Shown piece by piece: positions 7,803 through 16,063 of a stretch of 64,000 bases of DNA (its first letter is position 1; each line of letters begins with the position of its first letter). The translations under genes and the position numbers were made by a program. The DNA lies in the NCBI RefSeq assembly GCF_025567525.1, contig NZ_JAOQJY010000017.1:1-64000 (forward strand), in the 5' to 3' direction. A model generated the notes under the pieces. The model was not told where the DNA came from, ran no database searches, and saw only the letters and a program-made list of their open reading frames with translations. This stretch comes from Gallintestinimicrobium propionicum. GTDB lineage: Bacteria > Bacillota > Clostridia > Lachnospirales > Lachnospiraceae.

Positions 7803-9569
7803 GTGAAAAAACAGTCCGATCTTTCCCGACTGATGAGCTATGCCGGGAACTACCGAGCCTTTACCTACGCTTCATGGGTGCTGTCTGCGGTCAGTGCGCT
7901 GGTGGCACTGGTGCCCTTCGTATACATCTGGAAGATCCTGCGGGATGTGCTGAACGCCGCGCCGGACTATGCGCAGGCGGTGAACATCCCCCATTACGGC
8001 TGGATGGCAGTGCTATTCGCAGTGCTGTCCTACTTCATTTACATTGCGGCGCTGATGTGCTCCCATCTGTCAGCGTTCCGGGTAGCGACCAATCTGCGGC
8101 TGGCGGTGTCGGAGCATCTGGCGGTGCTGCCGCTGGGCTTTGCCGAAACTTTTGGCAGCGGCAAGCTGCGCAAGATCATCCACGAAAGCACCGGAGCCGC
8201 CGAGACCTATCTTGCCCACCAGCTGCCCGATCAGTATAACGCCATCGCAACCCCGGTGGGGCTGCTGGTTTTGCTGCTGGCATTCGACTGGCGGCTGGGG
8301 CTGCTGAGCCTTGCGCCGGTGGTGCTGGCGTTTCTCATCATGGCGACCATGACCGGCAAGCAGATGGCTGAAAAAATGCGGCAGTACGGGAACGCCTTGG
8401 AGGCCATGTCCAACGAGGCCGTGGAGTACGTCCGGGGCATCCCGGTGGTCAAGACCTTCGGGCAGTCGGTCTTTTCCTTCAAAAAGTTCAAGGCCACCAT
8501 TGACGAATACGAAAAGTGGGTCATCTCCTACACCAAAGACCTGCGCCTGCCCATGATGTTCTACACCGCCGCCGTCAACGGCGTGTTCGCCTTTTTGATC
8601 GCGGGCGGGCTGCTGTTCACGGCACACGGTGTCACGCCGGAATTCCTGCTGAACCTGCTGTTCTATATCATCATTACGCCGGTGATCTCCCTGACTTTGA
8701 CCCGCATGATGTACATGAGCGAGAGCAAGATGGTGGTAGCGGATGCGCTGGCACGCATCGACTCGGTGCTGGAGGCGGCGCCCATGCAGGTGCAGGCTGT
8801 TCCGCAGTACCCGAAGGATTCCTCTGTCACGTTGCGGGATGTGCATTTCAGCTACGACGGAAAAACCGAGGTCATCAAGGGCGTTTCGCTGGAGATTCAG
8901 CCGGGGCAGACCGTGGCTTTTGTAGGCTCCTCCGGCGGCGGCAAGACCACTGTTTCCCGGCTGGCGGCACGGTTCTGGGACTACCAGAAGGGCGGCATCA
9001 CCGTGGGAGGCATGGAGGTTTCCCGAATCGACCCGGAAAAGCTCATGAGCCTTTATTCCATCGTGTTTCAGGATGTGACCCTGTTTGACAACACGATACT
9101 GGAAAACATTCGTCTGGGGCGCAAAGGTGCCACCGACGAGGAAGTCTTTGCGGCGGCAAAGCTGGCAAACTGTGAGGAATTTGCCGAAAAGCTGCCGGAC
9201 AAGTGGAACACCAACATCGGTGAGAACGGCTGTGCCCTTTCCGGCGGCGAGCGTCAGCGCATTTCCATCGCCCGTGCTTTTCTGAAGGATGCGCCTATCA
9301 TTCTGCTGGACGAAGCCACAGCCAGTTTGGATGTGGAGAACGAAACAGCCATTCAGGAAGCACTGTCACGACTTATCATGGATAAAACGGTTCTCATTAT
9401 TGCTCACCGAATGCGCACTGTTTCCAGTGCAGATAAGATTGTGGTGCTCAAAGATGGAGCAGTAGCAGAACAGGGATCGCCTGCACAGTTGCTGCATAAG
9501 GGCGGCATTTTTGCCCACATGGTACAGCTCCAGACTAAGAGCCAAGGCTGGTCGTTGGTTAAGGCATAA
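7803..9569 (+). CDS. ABC exporter, fused membrane and ATPase domains
   Basis: 588 residues, GTG start with AAGGAGG upstream. Six transmembrane helices fill residues 1-310, and the ATPase occupies about 335-570: Walker A GSSGGGKTT, Q-loop IVFQDVTLFDN, signature LSGGERQRIS, Walker B IILLDEATASLD, and H-loop IIAHRM. It resembles the YbtP/YbtQ/IrtAB-like half-transporters that work in pairs with a second half. Here no second half follows; the DNA after 9569 is degraded, so the partner may have been lost or the protein may be a homodimer. Likely exports or imports the product of the upstream enzymes. Confidence 0.88.
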   Translation: MKKQSDLSRLMSYAGNYRAFTYASWVLSAVSALVALVPFVYIWKILRDVLNAAPDYAQAVNIPHYGWMAVLFAVLSYFIYIAALMCSHLSAFRVATNLRLAVSEHLAVLPLGFAETFGSGKLRKIIHESTGAAETYLAHQLPDQYNAIATPVGLLVLLLAFDWRLGLLSLAPVVLAFLIMATMTGKQMAEKMRQYGNALEAMSNEAVEYVRGIPVVKTFGQSVFSFKKFKATIDEYEKWVISYTKDLRLPMMFYTAAVNGVFAFLIAGGLLFTAHGVTPEFLLNLLFYIIITPVISLTLTRMMYMSESKMVVADALARIDSVLEAAPMQVQAVPQYPKDSSVTLRDVHFSYDGKTEVIKGVSLEIQPGQTVAFVGSSGGGKTTVSRLAARFWDYQKGGITVGGMEVSRIDPEKLMSLYSIVFQDVTLFDNTILENIRLGRKGATDEEVFAAAKLANCEEFAEKLPDKWNTNIGENGCALSGGERQRISIARAFLKDAPIILLDEATASLDVENETAIQEALSRLIMDKTVLIIAHRMRTVSSADKIVVLKDGAVAEQGSPAQLLHKGGIFAHMVQLQTKSQGWSLVKA

Positions 9570-9622
9570 CAGAGAAGGAAAGCGAAACGGTCTGAGCCCT
9601 GTGTACAGCACGGGATACAGAT

Positions 9623-9823
9623 ATGCTGGATTTGAACCTGCCAAAGAATAGTTATGTGTTTTTATGTAAACATCTGGAGGAAGGCATATATCAAGTTCCT
9701 GCTGTTTTTGCATCGGATGTACTGAAATGAAATACAGACTCTTTACGCTGTGCGGTCGAGAATGATGTGTTTGACTCGCTTCCGCAGGATTCGCTTTTGA
9801 ACGAGTTGGAAATGGGGGATTAG
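9623..9823 (+). pseudogene. Unrecognised coding remnant with internal stop
   Basis: A 34-codon reading frame (LDLNLPKNSYVFLCKH, then GIYQVPAVFASDVLK) meets TGA at 9728, but the same frame goes on with plausible protein (DSLPQDSLLNELEMGD) to 9823. I do not recognise the family. The rest of 9824-10275 has short broken frames and no gene that I can support; a promoter for the next gene probably lies at 10190-10260. Confidence 0.3.
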
Positions 9824-10275
9824 GTGCAATATAGCTGCTGACGGCGTAGAATCTTGGTGGCTAACTTGGTGGATATCTTGATGGGTGTCATCCTCTAAGT
9901 TATCATGGGTTGTGTCATAGGACTTATCATTGGCTGTGCCCATGATAGAGTGATCATGAGTGATTTGCTGATCGAACTGTCCTGTATGCAGGATTGGCCT
10001 GGAGCACAGGAGACTGTGCAGGAAATCCTGAAAGGGGACGAGTAGAAAAAAGAGCAGCTGCATGAGCAGGAAGTGCAGAAGGAAGAAGAAAATAGACAGA
10101 GCAGTTGATGATGGAATGTCCGGTGCAGTGTGGGTGTAATGCTCATGTTGCATCGGTTTTTTTGTAAAAATAATTTTTAATAATGTTGATTTTTAACTGC
10201 TCTTAACTCAAATATTGCATCTTAACTTAAAAAGAGTTATAATACAGAAAAAGAGTTAAGATTGCAGGTGATGAC

Positions 10276-11235
10276 ATGGAATATCTCGATAAAGTTCTGG
10301 GAGTCAAGGTTACCTATGATGATGTGGAGTTTAAGCATTTGCCCAATTTTATAGCCACAAGGTACCGTTTAAGGATGGTGTCAATGATTGAACAGAAGAT
10401 GATTTTTCTTTATCCTAAGACAGAACTGGAGCAGATTGAAGTACTGAAAAAACATATTGCTCGGATACAGAAAAATGAGAACTTGCCTGTTGTGCTGGTG
10501 CTAAAAGAACTTAGCTTTCGCCAGAAAGAATATTTGATTCGTGAGAAGATTCCATTTATTGTAGATGGAAAGCAAATTTATTTGCCTTTTATGGCAGTGT
10601 ATTTGCAGGAACGGTGCAGCGCTGAAAAAAAGACAAGGGAAGAAATACTTCCATCGGCGCAGATGCTTCTACTGCATTTCATTTATGGAGGCGCACAGGA
10701 ACTATCTACAAGTCAAGCTGCGAAGGACTTGGAACTGACACCTACTTCTATATCAAGGGCATCAAGACAGCTTGAAGAAATGGGATTGCTGCATATCAGA
10801 AAAGTCGGTGTGCAGAGGATCATGCAATCTGAGGATTCTCCGAAAACACTGTTCCAAAAGGCAGGAGATAAGTTGCTGAATCCAATAAAACGAACGGTTT
10901 ATATTCCGAAAGAATTGGTGGGAACAGAGCTGTTGGAAAGTGGATATTCGGCGTTGGCAGAGTATTCCATGCTGAACACACCGAATGTCAGATGTTATGC
11001 GGCAGAAAGAATCTCTCAATGGAAAGATGTTATGTCCAATAGCTTGCAGAATTCGCAGGTGCAAGTGGCCGTAGAGATGTGGAGATACAATCCACGAAAA
11101 TTGTCCACGCGAAATGCTGTAGATGAACTTTCACTGGCATTGGCATTGAGAGAAGATGCAGATGAACGGGTTGAAGAAGCAGTAGAAGAAATGTTGAATG
11201 AGCTGTGGAGGAAGATAGATGGTTACAGGAATTGA
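10276..11235 (+). CDS. AbiEi-like antitoxin/transcriptional regulator
   Basis: 319 residues. A winged-helix segment (LSTSQAAKDLELTPTSISRASRQLEEMGLL, about residues 142-171) sits in the middle, with a long N-terminal domain and an acidic helical C-terminus. The gene overlaps the start of a nucleotidyltransferase (AbiEii-type) toxin remnant, which is the usual order of an AbiE-like type IV toxin-antitoxin pair: regulator/antitoxin first, toxin second. The antitoxin appears intact while its toxin is broken. Confidence 0.65.
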   Translation: MEYLDKVLGVKVTYDDVEFKHLPNFIATRYRLRMVSMIEQKMIFLYPKTELEQIEVLKKHIARIQKNENLPVVLVLKELSFRQKEYLIREKIPFIVDGKQIYLPFMAVYLQERCSAEKKTREEILPSAQMLLLHFIYGGAQELSTSQAAKDLELTPTSISRASRQLEEMGLLHIRKVGVQRIMQSEDSPKTLFQKAGDKLLNPIKRTVYIPKELVGTELLESGYSALAEYSMLNTPNVRCYAAERISQWKDVMSNSLQNSQVQVAVEMWRYNPRKLSTRNAVDELSLALALREDADERVEEAVEEMLNELWRKIDGYRN

Positions 11236-11670
11236 TAGCTTTAAGGAATGGTTCAAGGGCAGTGAAGAACAATATGCTATCATTGGTGGAACTGGGTGTG
11301 ACATTCTGATGACGGAGGAGGGACTGGACTTCCGTGCAACAAAAGTTCAGGTGTGCCGCAGTTTTATCGGTTTAGTCACTCAATTACAAATCAGTATCCT
11401 GCAATGATTGAACTTTTCACGCGAAAGCTGGATACCATCCAACTTCCAGAAGATGCAGTGCTAACACCGTTACCGATGGACGAAGATATTTCGAGTCTGT
11501 CTGCTATTCTTTTGGGCGATGATTACTATGAGTTTTTGAAGCAGGGGAAAGTCACCGTTGATGGAGTGACTGTCTTGGATGCGGCATATTTGATTCCGTT
11601 TAAGGCAAAAGCGTGGATGGATTTGACAGATCGTAAGGCCGCAGGAGAACACGTTGATATAGATATTTGA
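11219..11670 (+). pseudogene. AbiEii-type nucleotidyltransferase toxin, internally deleted and truncated
   Basis: The frame from 11219 reads GIDSFKEWFKG, YAIIGGTGCDILM, GLDFRATKV and then loses sense. From about 11353 a different frame continues as QFYRFSHSITNQYPAMIELF and DEDISSLSAILLGDDYYEFL, ending at 11670. Both halves belong to the AbiEii/nucleotidyl transferase toxin family. The active-site segment that should follow RATK (the DxD region) is missing, so an out-of-frame deletion removed the catalytic core. The C-terminus is also short. The toxin should be inactive. Confidence 0.7.
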
Positions 11671-11926
11671 ACAGACAAGGGCGTGTCAGCAAGGATTATC
11701 TTCTGATGGGCAAGCAATCCAAGTAAAGAGAAAAATGTGTCCACCAATTTTGACAACATCAAATTTACTTGACGATAGATTTGTAAATGGGATAAATGCT
11801 TGATTTTAGCGGACGCACCATAATGGTGACATAAGTTATTGAGGTGTTGCTTGAAGTTGTTCTAGTAATTTGTGATACTGAGGTTACATCTGCAGATGAA
11901 CTAATTATGAAAGGAGTAGATTTAAT

Positions 11927-12058
11927 ATGGTCGAATTTGGCGAACAACTAAGAAGAGCGAGAGAAGAAAAGGGAATGACCCAACAGTCTCTTGCCGAGCA
12001 ATTATATGTAACCAGACAGGCAGTATCAAGGTGGGAATGTGGAGTTTCCCATAGTTAA
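11927..12058 (+). pseudogene. Xre-family regulator, N-terminal fragment
   Basis: 43 residues starting MVEFGEQLRRAREEKGMTQQ, then LAEQLYVTRQAVSRWECG: a textbook Xre helix-turn-helix with ribosome site AAGGAG. The protein ends right after the recognition helix (GVSHS, stop), where full-length relatives continue for at least 20 more HTH residues. Probably cut by a recombination junction near 12045. Confidence 0.65.
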
Positions 12059-12117
12059 AGATACCACACCAAATATGATGAACCCACGCTTATACACTAC
12101 CAGCTATAATAAGCCGT

Positions 12118-12152
12118 AAGGACAGCAATTTGACACTGCTGTCCTTTCTTTT
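12118..12152 (+). terminator. Rho-independent terminator
   Basis: AAGGACAGCA and TGCTGTCCTT form a 10-bp stem followed by TCTTTT. It closes the remnant region and insulates the two-component operon that follows. Confidence 0.75.
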
Positions 12153-12214
12153 ATAAAATTGCAGTACACAGAAAAAAGCTGTAAAAGAAAAATATATTTG
12201 TCCTTGTAACAATT

Positions 12215-12237
12215 CTCGGACATTTGCCTGTTATACT
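12215..12237 (+). promoter_or_regulatory. Two-component operon promoter with CTCGGACATTTG box
   Basis: CTCGGACATTTG (12215-12226) stands just before a -10-like TATACT (12232-12237). The same 12-mer recurs upstream of the truncated ABC gene at 14058-14069, and its 11-base reverse complement lies at 14003-14013. Sharing between the regulator operon and its presumed target suggests the binding site of the response regulator at 12266. Confidence 0.5.
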
Positions 12238-12265
12238 ATCTGCAAAAAGAAAAGGAAGTGACAAT

Positions 12266-12955
12266 ATGAAGCAGATTTTAATTGTCGAAGACGATAATCT
12301 TTTGAATAAAACGCTTACTTATAATTTGGAACTGGACGGTTACACAATAACTTCTGTTCTGAATGCAAGGACAGCCGCTGAATCATTAAAAACAAACATT
12401 TTTGATTTGGTATTGCTGGATATAAATTTACCAGACGGAAATGGTTATGACCTATGCCGTCTTATCAAGCCAGAGCATCCTGATACAGTAGTTATATTTC
12501 TAACTGCCAACGATCAGGAAAGCGATCAGATACGAGGATATGAAGCTGGTGCAGTGGATTATATCACGAAACCTTTTTCGATTAGTGCTTTGCAGCGAAA
12601 GATCAAAGCCATGTTCGCTATGTTGGAACATCACAAACCAGCTAAGGATATTTACGAGGATGGTAGCCTGTTTCTGGATTTTTCGGAACAATTTGCAAGT
12701 TTGAACGGGAAACCATTAGCGCTTTCTGCGATGGAATATAAAATGCTGAACCTATTTCTTAAAAATCCGAAGCAGGTACTTACCCGCCAACAACTTTTGG
12801 AAAGACTGTGGGACATTGATGAAAAATATGTAGATGAACATACCCTTACTACTTCTATCAGCCGCATTCGCAGTAAGATTGAAGCGGATGGCGACACATA
12901 TATCAAAACGGTTTACGGTATGGGTTATCAATGGACAGGAGGCGAAAAGAAATGA
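12266..12955 (+). CDS. OmpR/PhoB-family response regulator
   Basis: 229 residues from ATG 12266 (AAAGGAAG upstream). The receiver domain has the acidic pair EDD (residues about 8-10), phospho-acceptor Asp in LVLLDINLPDGNGYDL, Thr in FLTAND and Lys in YITKPFS. A winged-helix DNA-binding domain follows (LSAMEYKMLNLFLKNPKQVLTR through YIKTVYGMGYQW). It overlaps the kinase start by ATGA. With the neighbouring ABC remnant it resembles BceRS-type antimicrobial-peptide detoxification modules. Confidence 0.9.
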   Translation: MKQILIVEDDNLLNKTLTYNLELDGYTITSVLNARTAAESLKTNIFDLVLLDINLPDGNGYDLCRLIKPEHPDTVVIFLTANDQESDQIRGYEAGAVDYITKPFSISALQRKIKAMFAMLEHHKPAKDIYEDGSLFLDFSEQFASLNGKPLALSAMEYKMLNLFLKNPKQVLTRQQLLERLWDIDEKYVDEHTLTTSISRIRSKIEADGDTYIKTVYGMGYQWTGGEKK

Positions 12956-13983
12956 AACTGAATAACCTTTCTGCTAAGAAAATTTGTAGACTGATTAGTA
13001 CTGGCATGGTTTTCTCTATGCTGGTAATTACTGGTATTTTCGGCGGTATAATGCAGGATACACGAATTTTCATAGCGGGTGGAACATTGACACTCTGTGC
13101 ATTTTTCTGGATTTGGCTATTGGTGCTGTTTTTTGGAAAACGCCTTTCTCATTTTACTTCTAATTTGTGCCGGACGCTGGACAACATGATTGATGGAAAC
13201 GAGGAATTACAAAAGTCAAATGATAGTGAAACTCTTTTTGCCCGTATCAACCACCGCTTAATCCGGTTGTATGAGATTATGCAGAAAAACCGACACAAGG
13301 TAGACATGGAACGACAGGAGCTTCAAATGCTGATTTCTGATATTTCGCATCAAGTAAAAACGCCTGTCAGCAATTTGCAAATGGTAACGGACACACTTTT
13401 AACAAAGCCTGTTTCAGAAGAAGAACGGATGGACTTTTTACAAGGCATACGTAGTCAGACTGATAAACTGGATTTTCTGTTCCAAGCACTGGTTAAAACG
13501 TCCCGGTTGGAAACCGGAGCAATACGATTAGAAAAGAAAGACAGCAGCTTATTCCATACGCTTGCACAAGCCATGAGCAGTATTGTATATGCCGCAGAGA
13601 AAAAAGAAATTGCTGTATCCGTGGATTGCCCGGAAAATTTGATAATCTCCCATGACAGCAAGTGGACAAGCGAAGCCCTTTTCAATCTGCTGGACAATGC
13701 AGTAAAATACACTCCGTCAGGTGGAAAGATTTCTGTATCAGTGGTTCAGTGGGAAATGTACGTAGAGGTCAAAGTGACCGACACCGGCAAGGGCATTTCA
13801 GAAAGCAATCAGGCTGCCATCTTCCGGCGCTTCTATCGTGAGGAAGAAGTACACGATCAACAGGGTGTGGGAATAGGTTTGTATTTGGCTCGTGAGATTG
13901 TAACAAGGCAAGGGGGCTATATCAAGGTTGTTTCAGAGCTGAGGCAAGGCTCAGAATTTTCTATTATGCTTCCTGTAAGGTAA
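12952..13983 (+). CDS. Sensor histidine kinase
   Basis: 343 residues. Two membrane helices (about 15-35 and 42-63) with almost no extracellular loop, then the H-box SDISHQVKTPVSNLQ, N-box LFNLLDNAVKYTPSG, and G-boxes DTGKGIS and GVGIGLYLAREIV. A kinase lacking a sensory loop usually senses through a partner ABC permease, consistent with the ABC gene that once followed. That transporter is now interrupted, so the kinase may have lost its sensor unless the rest lies beyond the far end of the inserted element. Confidence 0.88.
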   Translation: MKLNNLSAKKICRLISTGMVFSMLVITGIFGGIMQDTRIFIAGGTLTLCAFFWIWLLVLFFGKRLSHFTSNLCRTLDNMIDGNEELQKSNDSETLFARINHRLIRLYEIMQKNRHKVDMERQELQMLISDISHQVKTPVSNLQMVTDTLLTKPVSEEERMDFLQGIRSQTDKLDFLFQALVKTSRLETGAIRLEKKDSSLFHTLAQAMSSIVYAAEKKEIAVSVDCPENLIISHDSKWTSEALFNLLDNAVKYTPSGGKISVSVVQWEMYVEVKVTDTGKGISESNQAAIFRRFYREEEVHDQQGVGIGLYLAREIVTRQGGYIKVVSELRQGSEFSIMLPVR

Positions 13984-14002
13984 GATATAACCACTTTTTT
14001 TG

Positions 14003-14091
14003 AAATGTCCGAGCGTTGTAACATTTCACTCTGATTTTCGATAAAAATTTTTTCTATCTCGGACATTTGTGTAACATTTGTGGTTTACAAT
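14003..14091 (+). promoter_or_regulatory. Target promoter of the two-component system
   Basis: The inverted boxes AAATGTCCGAG (14003-14013) and CTCGGACATTTG (14058-14069) are followed by a -10-like TACAAT (14086-14091). GTTGTAACATTTC and GTGTAACATTTG are further near-repeats in this stretch; TTGTAACAATT also precedes the regulator gene. Confidence 0.45.
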
Positions 14092-14134
14092 GGCTTTATC
14101 AACAGATAGAAAGCCTTGAAAGGAGCATTTGAAT

Positions 14135-14296
14135 ATGAGCATTTTACAAACAATCGACTTAAAGAAGTATTACGGCACAGAACCAAATATTACTCGTGCC
14201 CTTAATGGTGTAAATTTTACTGTGGAACAGGGAGAATTTGTTGCCGTAGTTGGAACTTCCGGCAGCGGTGATTATGTTAAAATAAGACTAAGTTAG
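14135..14296 (+). pseudogene. LolD/MacB-type ABC ATPase, cut in Walker A by element insertion
   Basis: Starts like an intact antimicrobial-peptide-type ABC ATPase (SILQTIDLKKYYGTEP, then LNGVNFTVEQGEFVAVVG) but the Walker A motif reads GTSGSG-DYVKIRLS and stops. The expected KST does not follow GSG. The change of sequence at about 14,270 marks where foreign DNA joins. The remainder of the ATPase and its permease should lie at the other end of the element, outside the window. Confidence 0.8.
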
Positions 14297-14342
14297 CAGA
14301 TTCCTTATAAAATAAGGGCTCACGCCAATTTAGTCTTTTTTC
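14284..14342 (+). terminator. Element-end hairpin/terminator
   Basis: AAGACTAA (14284-14291) pairs with TTAGTCTT (14330-14337), followed by a T run. A related stem recurs at 14529-14578. The stretch 14297-14595 holds no gene; it is probably the left-end region used in recombination. Confidence 0.45.
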
Positions 14343-14528
14343 TATTATACCATAAAAGGTAGAAAATTCATAGACCGGGAATGAATTTTTCATAGTAAAA
14401 ATCAAATGGCAGGGGCTCTTAAAGATAGAAACCTATTGCTACTGGTCCTGTCAAAATTATATCCATTCTCACAGGCGGTCAAGTTTGTGAAAAACCATTC
14501 GGTTACAATATATTGAAAAAAATATGTT

Positions 14529-14578
14529 AAGGACTAGGTTAGTTAAAAGATTCTGTTAGCTGGCTTAGTCCTTTTTTT
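14529..14578 (+). terminator. Second hairpin/terminator of the element end
   Basis: AAGGACTA (14529-14536) pairs with TAGTCCTT (14566-14573), then seven Ts. The left flank ATGTTAAGGACTAGGTTAG resembles ATGTTAAAATAAGACTAAG at 14274, so the end region seems to carry a degenerate direct repeat as well. Confidence 0.5.
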
Positions 14579-14595
14579 CTTGGGAGGACAGAGCA

Positions 14596-14733
14596 ATGAT
14601 AAAGGTGATTATGATTGTTGGAATAATTTTTTTCCTCGTTTCGTTGTATGCGTGTCTGGTGGCAGGCAAAAGAGCAGATGAAGAAATAAGTGCTTTATTT
14701 GAAAAAGAAAAGAAGCAGGGGAGTGAGGAATAA
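14596..14733 (+). CDS. Small single-span membrane protein
   Basis: 45 residues: a hydrophobic helix (IMIVGIIFFLVSLYACLVAG, about 5-24), then a charged tail (KRADEEISALFEKEKKQG). Site GGGAGGA upstream. It ends four bases before the start of the replication gene. Function not recognised. Confidence 0.6.
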   Translation: MIKVIMIVGIIFFLVSLYACLVAGKRADEEISALFEKEKKQGSEE

Positions 14734-14737
14734 ACGT

Positions 14738-15853
14738 ATGAATGGAGGTATTTATAGCACTGGAAATGAAATTGTAGATGAAAATGCAAAACTGAATATA
14801 TCTGGAAATATCATTCCGCAGGTGTGGTATCGGACAATCATCAGAGAAAGTGGAAAGCCAAATCTAACAGCTATTATTATACTGGCAGATATTGTGTACT
14901 GGTATAAGCCTACAGAAATCAGAGATGAAGGAACCGGACAGGTCATTGGGGTAAGAAAGAAATTTAAGTCAGACCTTCTTCAGAGAAGTTACCAGCAGAT
15001 CAGCGAACAGTTTGGGATTTCCAAAAAAGAAGCGACAAATGCAGTGGTATTTTTAGAGAAGCTGGGTGTGGTAAAACGGGTATTTAGAACCATTTCCATG
15101 AATGGGATTGTTGTAAATAATGTTCTGTATCTGGAATTGATCGTAGACCGGTTAAAAGAATTGACTTATCCAGAAGAAACAGGAGCAGATCCGGTTTCCT
15201 TTGAAAAAAGAAGAGAGAAATCCAAAGCAGAGAAAATCAGTTCCCATACAGCCATAGAGGAAGAGATACATTTTGTAGAAGAGAGGGCTGTCCCTTTCCA
15301 AAGGAAGAGGGTGTCACCATTCAAAGAGGGAGCATACCCCGACAGGGAAACAGAGCCCTGGATACCCAAAGAGGTACCTCAGACTGATAGCGGGCAGACA
15401 AATACAGAGATTACTACAAAGACTACAGCAGAAAGTACCCAAAAGAATACAACAGAAATAGGGAATGGGTATAGAGATAATCCTATCTTATCCTATCAGG
15501 CAGCAGAAGAACAGTTCAAAGATCAGATTGATTATGATGCGATATGGATAGACAGACCTTTTGACAGAAAACTGCTCAATGAGATTGTAGGGCTTGCAGT
15601 AGATGTTTTGACGTCCAATGCAAAGACCATAAGGGTAAATCAGGAAGAACGACCTCTTGGCATTGTACAGGGAATGTATAAAAAGCTGGATAAGTTTACC
15701 GTAGAGTATGTGATAGACTCAATTAAGCAGTGTACAAGGAAAGCCAATAATATCCGGGCAGTGCTGCTTACCGCTTTATACAATGCCACATTGACAGCAA
15801 ACAGCTATATATCCAATCTGTTTGCTTATCAGGAAGCTATCCCTCAGACGTAA
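14738..15853 (+). CDS. Replication initiator-like protein (DUF6017 C-terminus)
   Basis: 371 residues from ATG 14738. The N-terminal half resembles RepA/replisome-organizer winged-helix proteins (QISEQFGISKKEATNAVVFLEKLGVVKRV). A polar linker follows (about 155-255), then a C-terminal domain of DUF6017 type (IDYDAIWIDRPFDRKLLNEI to NIRAVLLTALYNATL). Such genes open the replication/partition module of conjugative elements and probably allow plasmid-like replication of the excised circle. Confidence 0.75.
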   Translation: MNGGIYSTGNEIVDENAKLNISGNIIPQVWYRTIIRESGKPNLTAIIILADIVYWYKPTEIRDEGTGQVIGVRKKFKSDLLQRSYQQISEQFGISKKEATNAVVFLEKLGVVKRVFRTISMNGIVVNNVLYLELIVDRLKELTYPEETGADPVSFEKRREKSKAEKISSHTAIEEEIHFVEERAVPFQRKRVSPFKEGAYPDRETEPWIPKEVPQTDSGQTNTEITTKTTAESTQKNTTEIGNGYRDNPILSYQAAEEQFKDQIDYDAIWIDRPFDRKLLNEIVGLAVDVLTSNAKTIRVNQEERPLGIVQGMYKKLDKFTVEYVIDSIKQCTRKANNIRAVLLTALYNATLTANSYISNLFAYQEAIPQT

Positions 15854-15868
15854 GGAGCGTGATAGAAA

Positions 15869-16063
15869 GTAACAAAATTAAGAAAATTCAGGACAGCTCA
15901 TGGATATACACAGAGAGAACTTGCGGCTGTCTTGGGTATCAGTCTTCGGACGTATCAGAGGATTGAATACGGACAGCAAAAGCCAAATGTCTATGTAGTT
16001 GTCCTGCTTCAGCGGCTATTTCAAAAAGATATTAGTGAGATTATGGAGGAATATACAGAATGA
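15869..16063 (+). CDS. Small Xre-type helix-turn-helix protein with no standard start
   Basis: The frame reads TKLRKFRTAHGYTQRELAAV then LGISLRTYQRIEYGQQKPNV and ends at 16063, a complete short Xre domain of about 64 residues. There is an in-frame stop at 15863-15865 and no ATG, GTG or TTG before the HTH; the natural first codon position holds GTA (15869). Either the start was lost (a pseudogene) or a rare start codon is used. The end overlaps the next ATG. Confidence 0.45.
   Translation, partial: VTKLRKFRTAHGYTQRELAAVLGISLRTYQRIEYGQQKPNVYVVVLLQRLFQKDISEIMEEYTE

Noticed and set aside
9743..10153. Minus-strand reading frame of 136 codons
   Set aside because: Biased composition (Ser/Phe/His-rich), no ribosome site and no recognisable protein; probably an antisense artefact in a remnant region.
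9570..10275. A second half-transporter gene partnering the ABC exporter
   Set aside because: No Walker or signature motifs in any frame; only a short broken reading frame remains.
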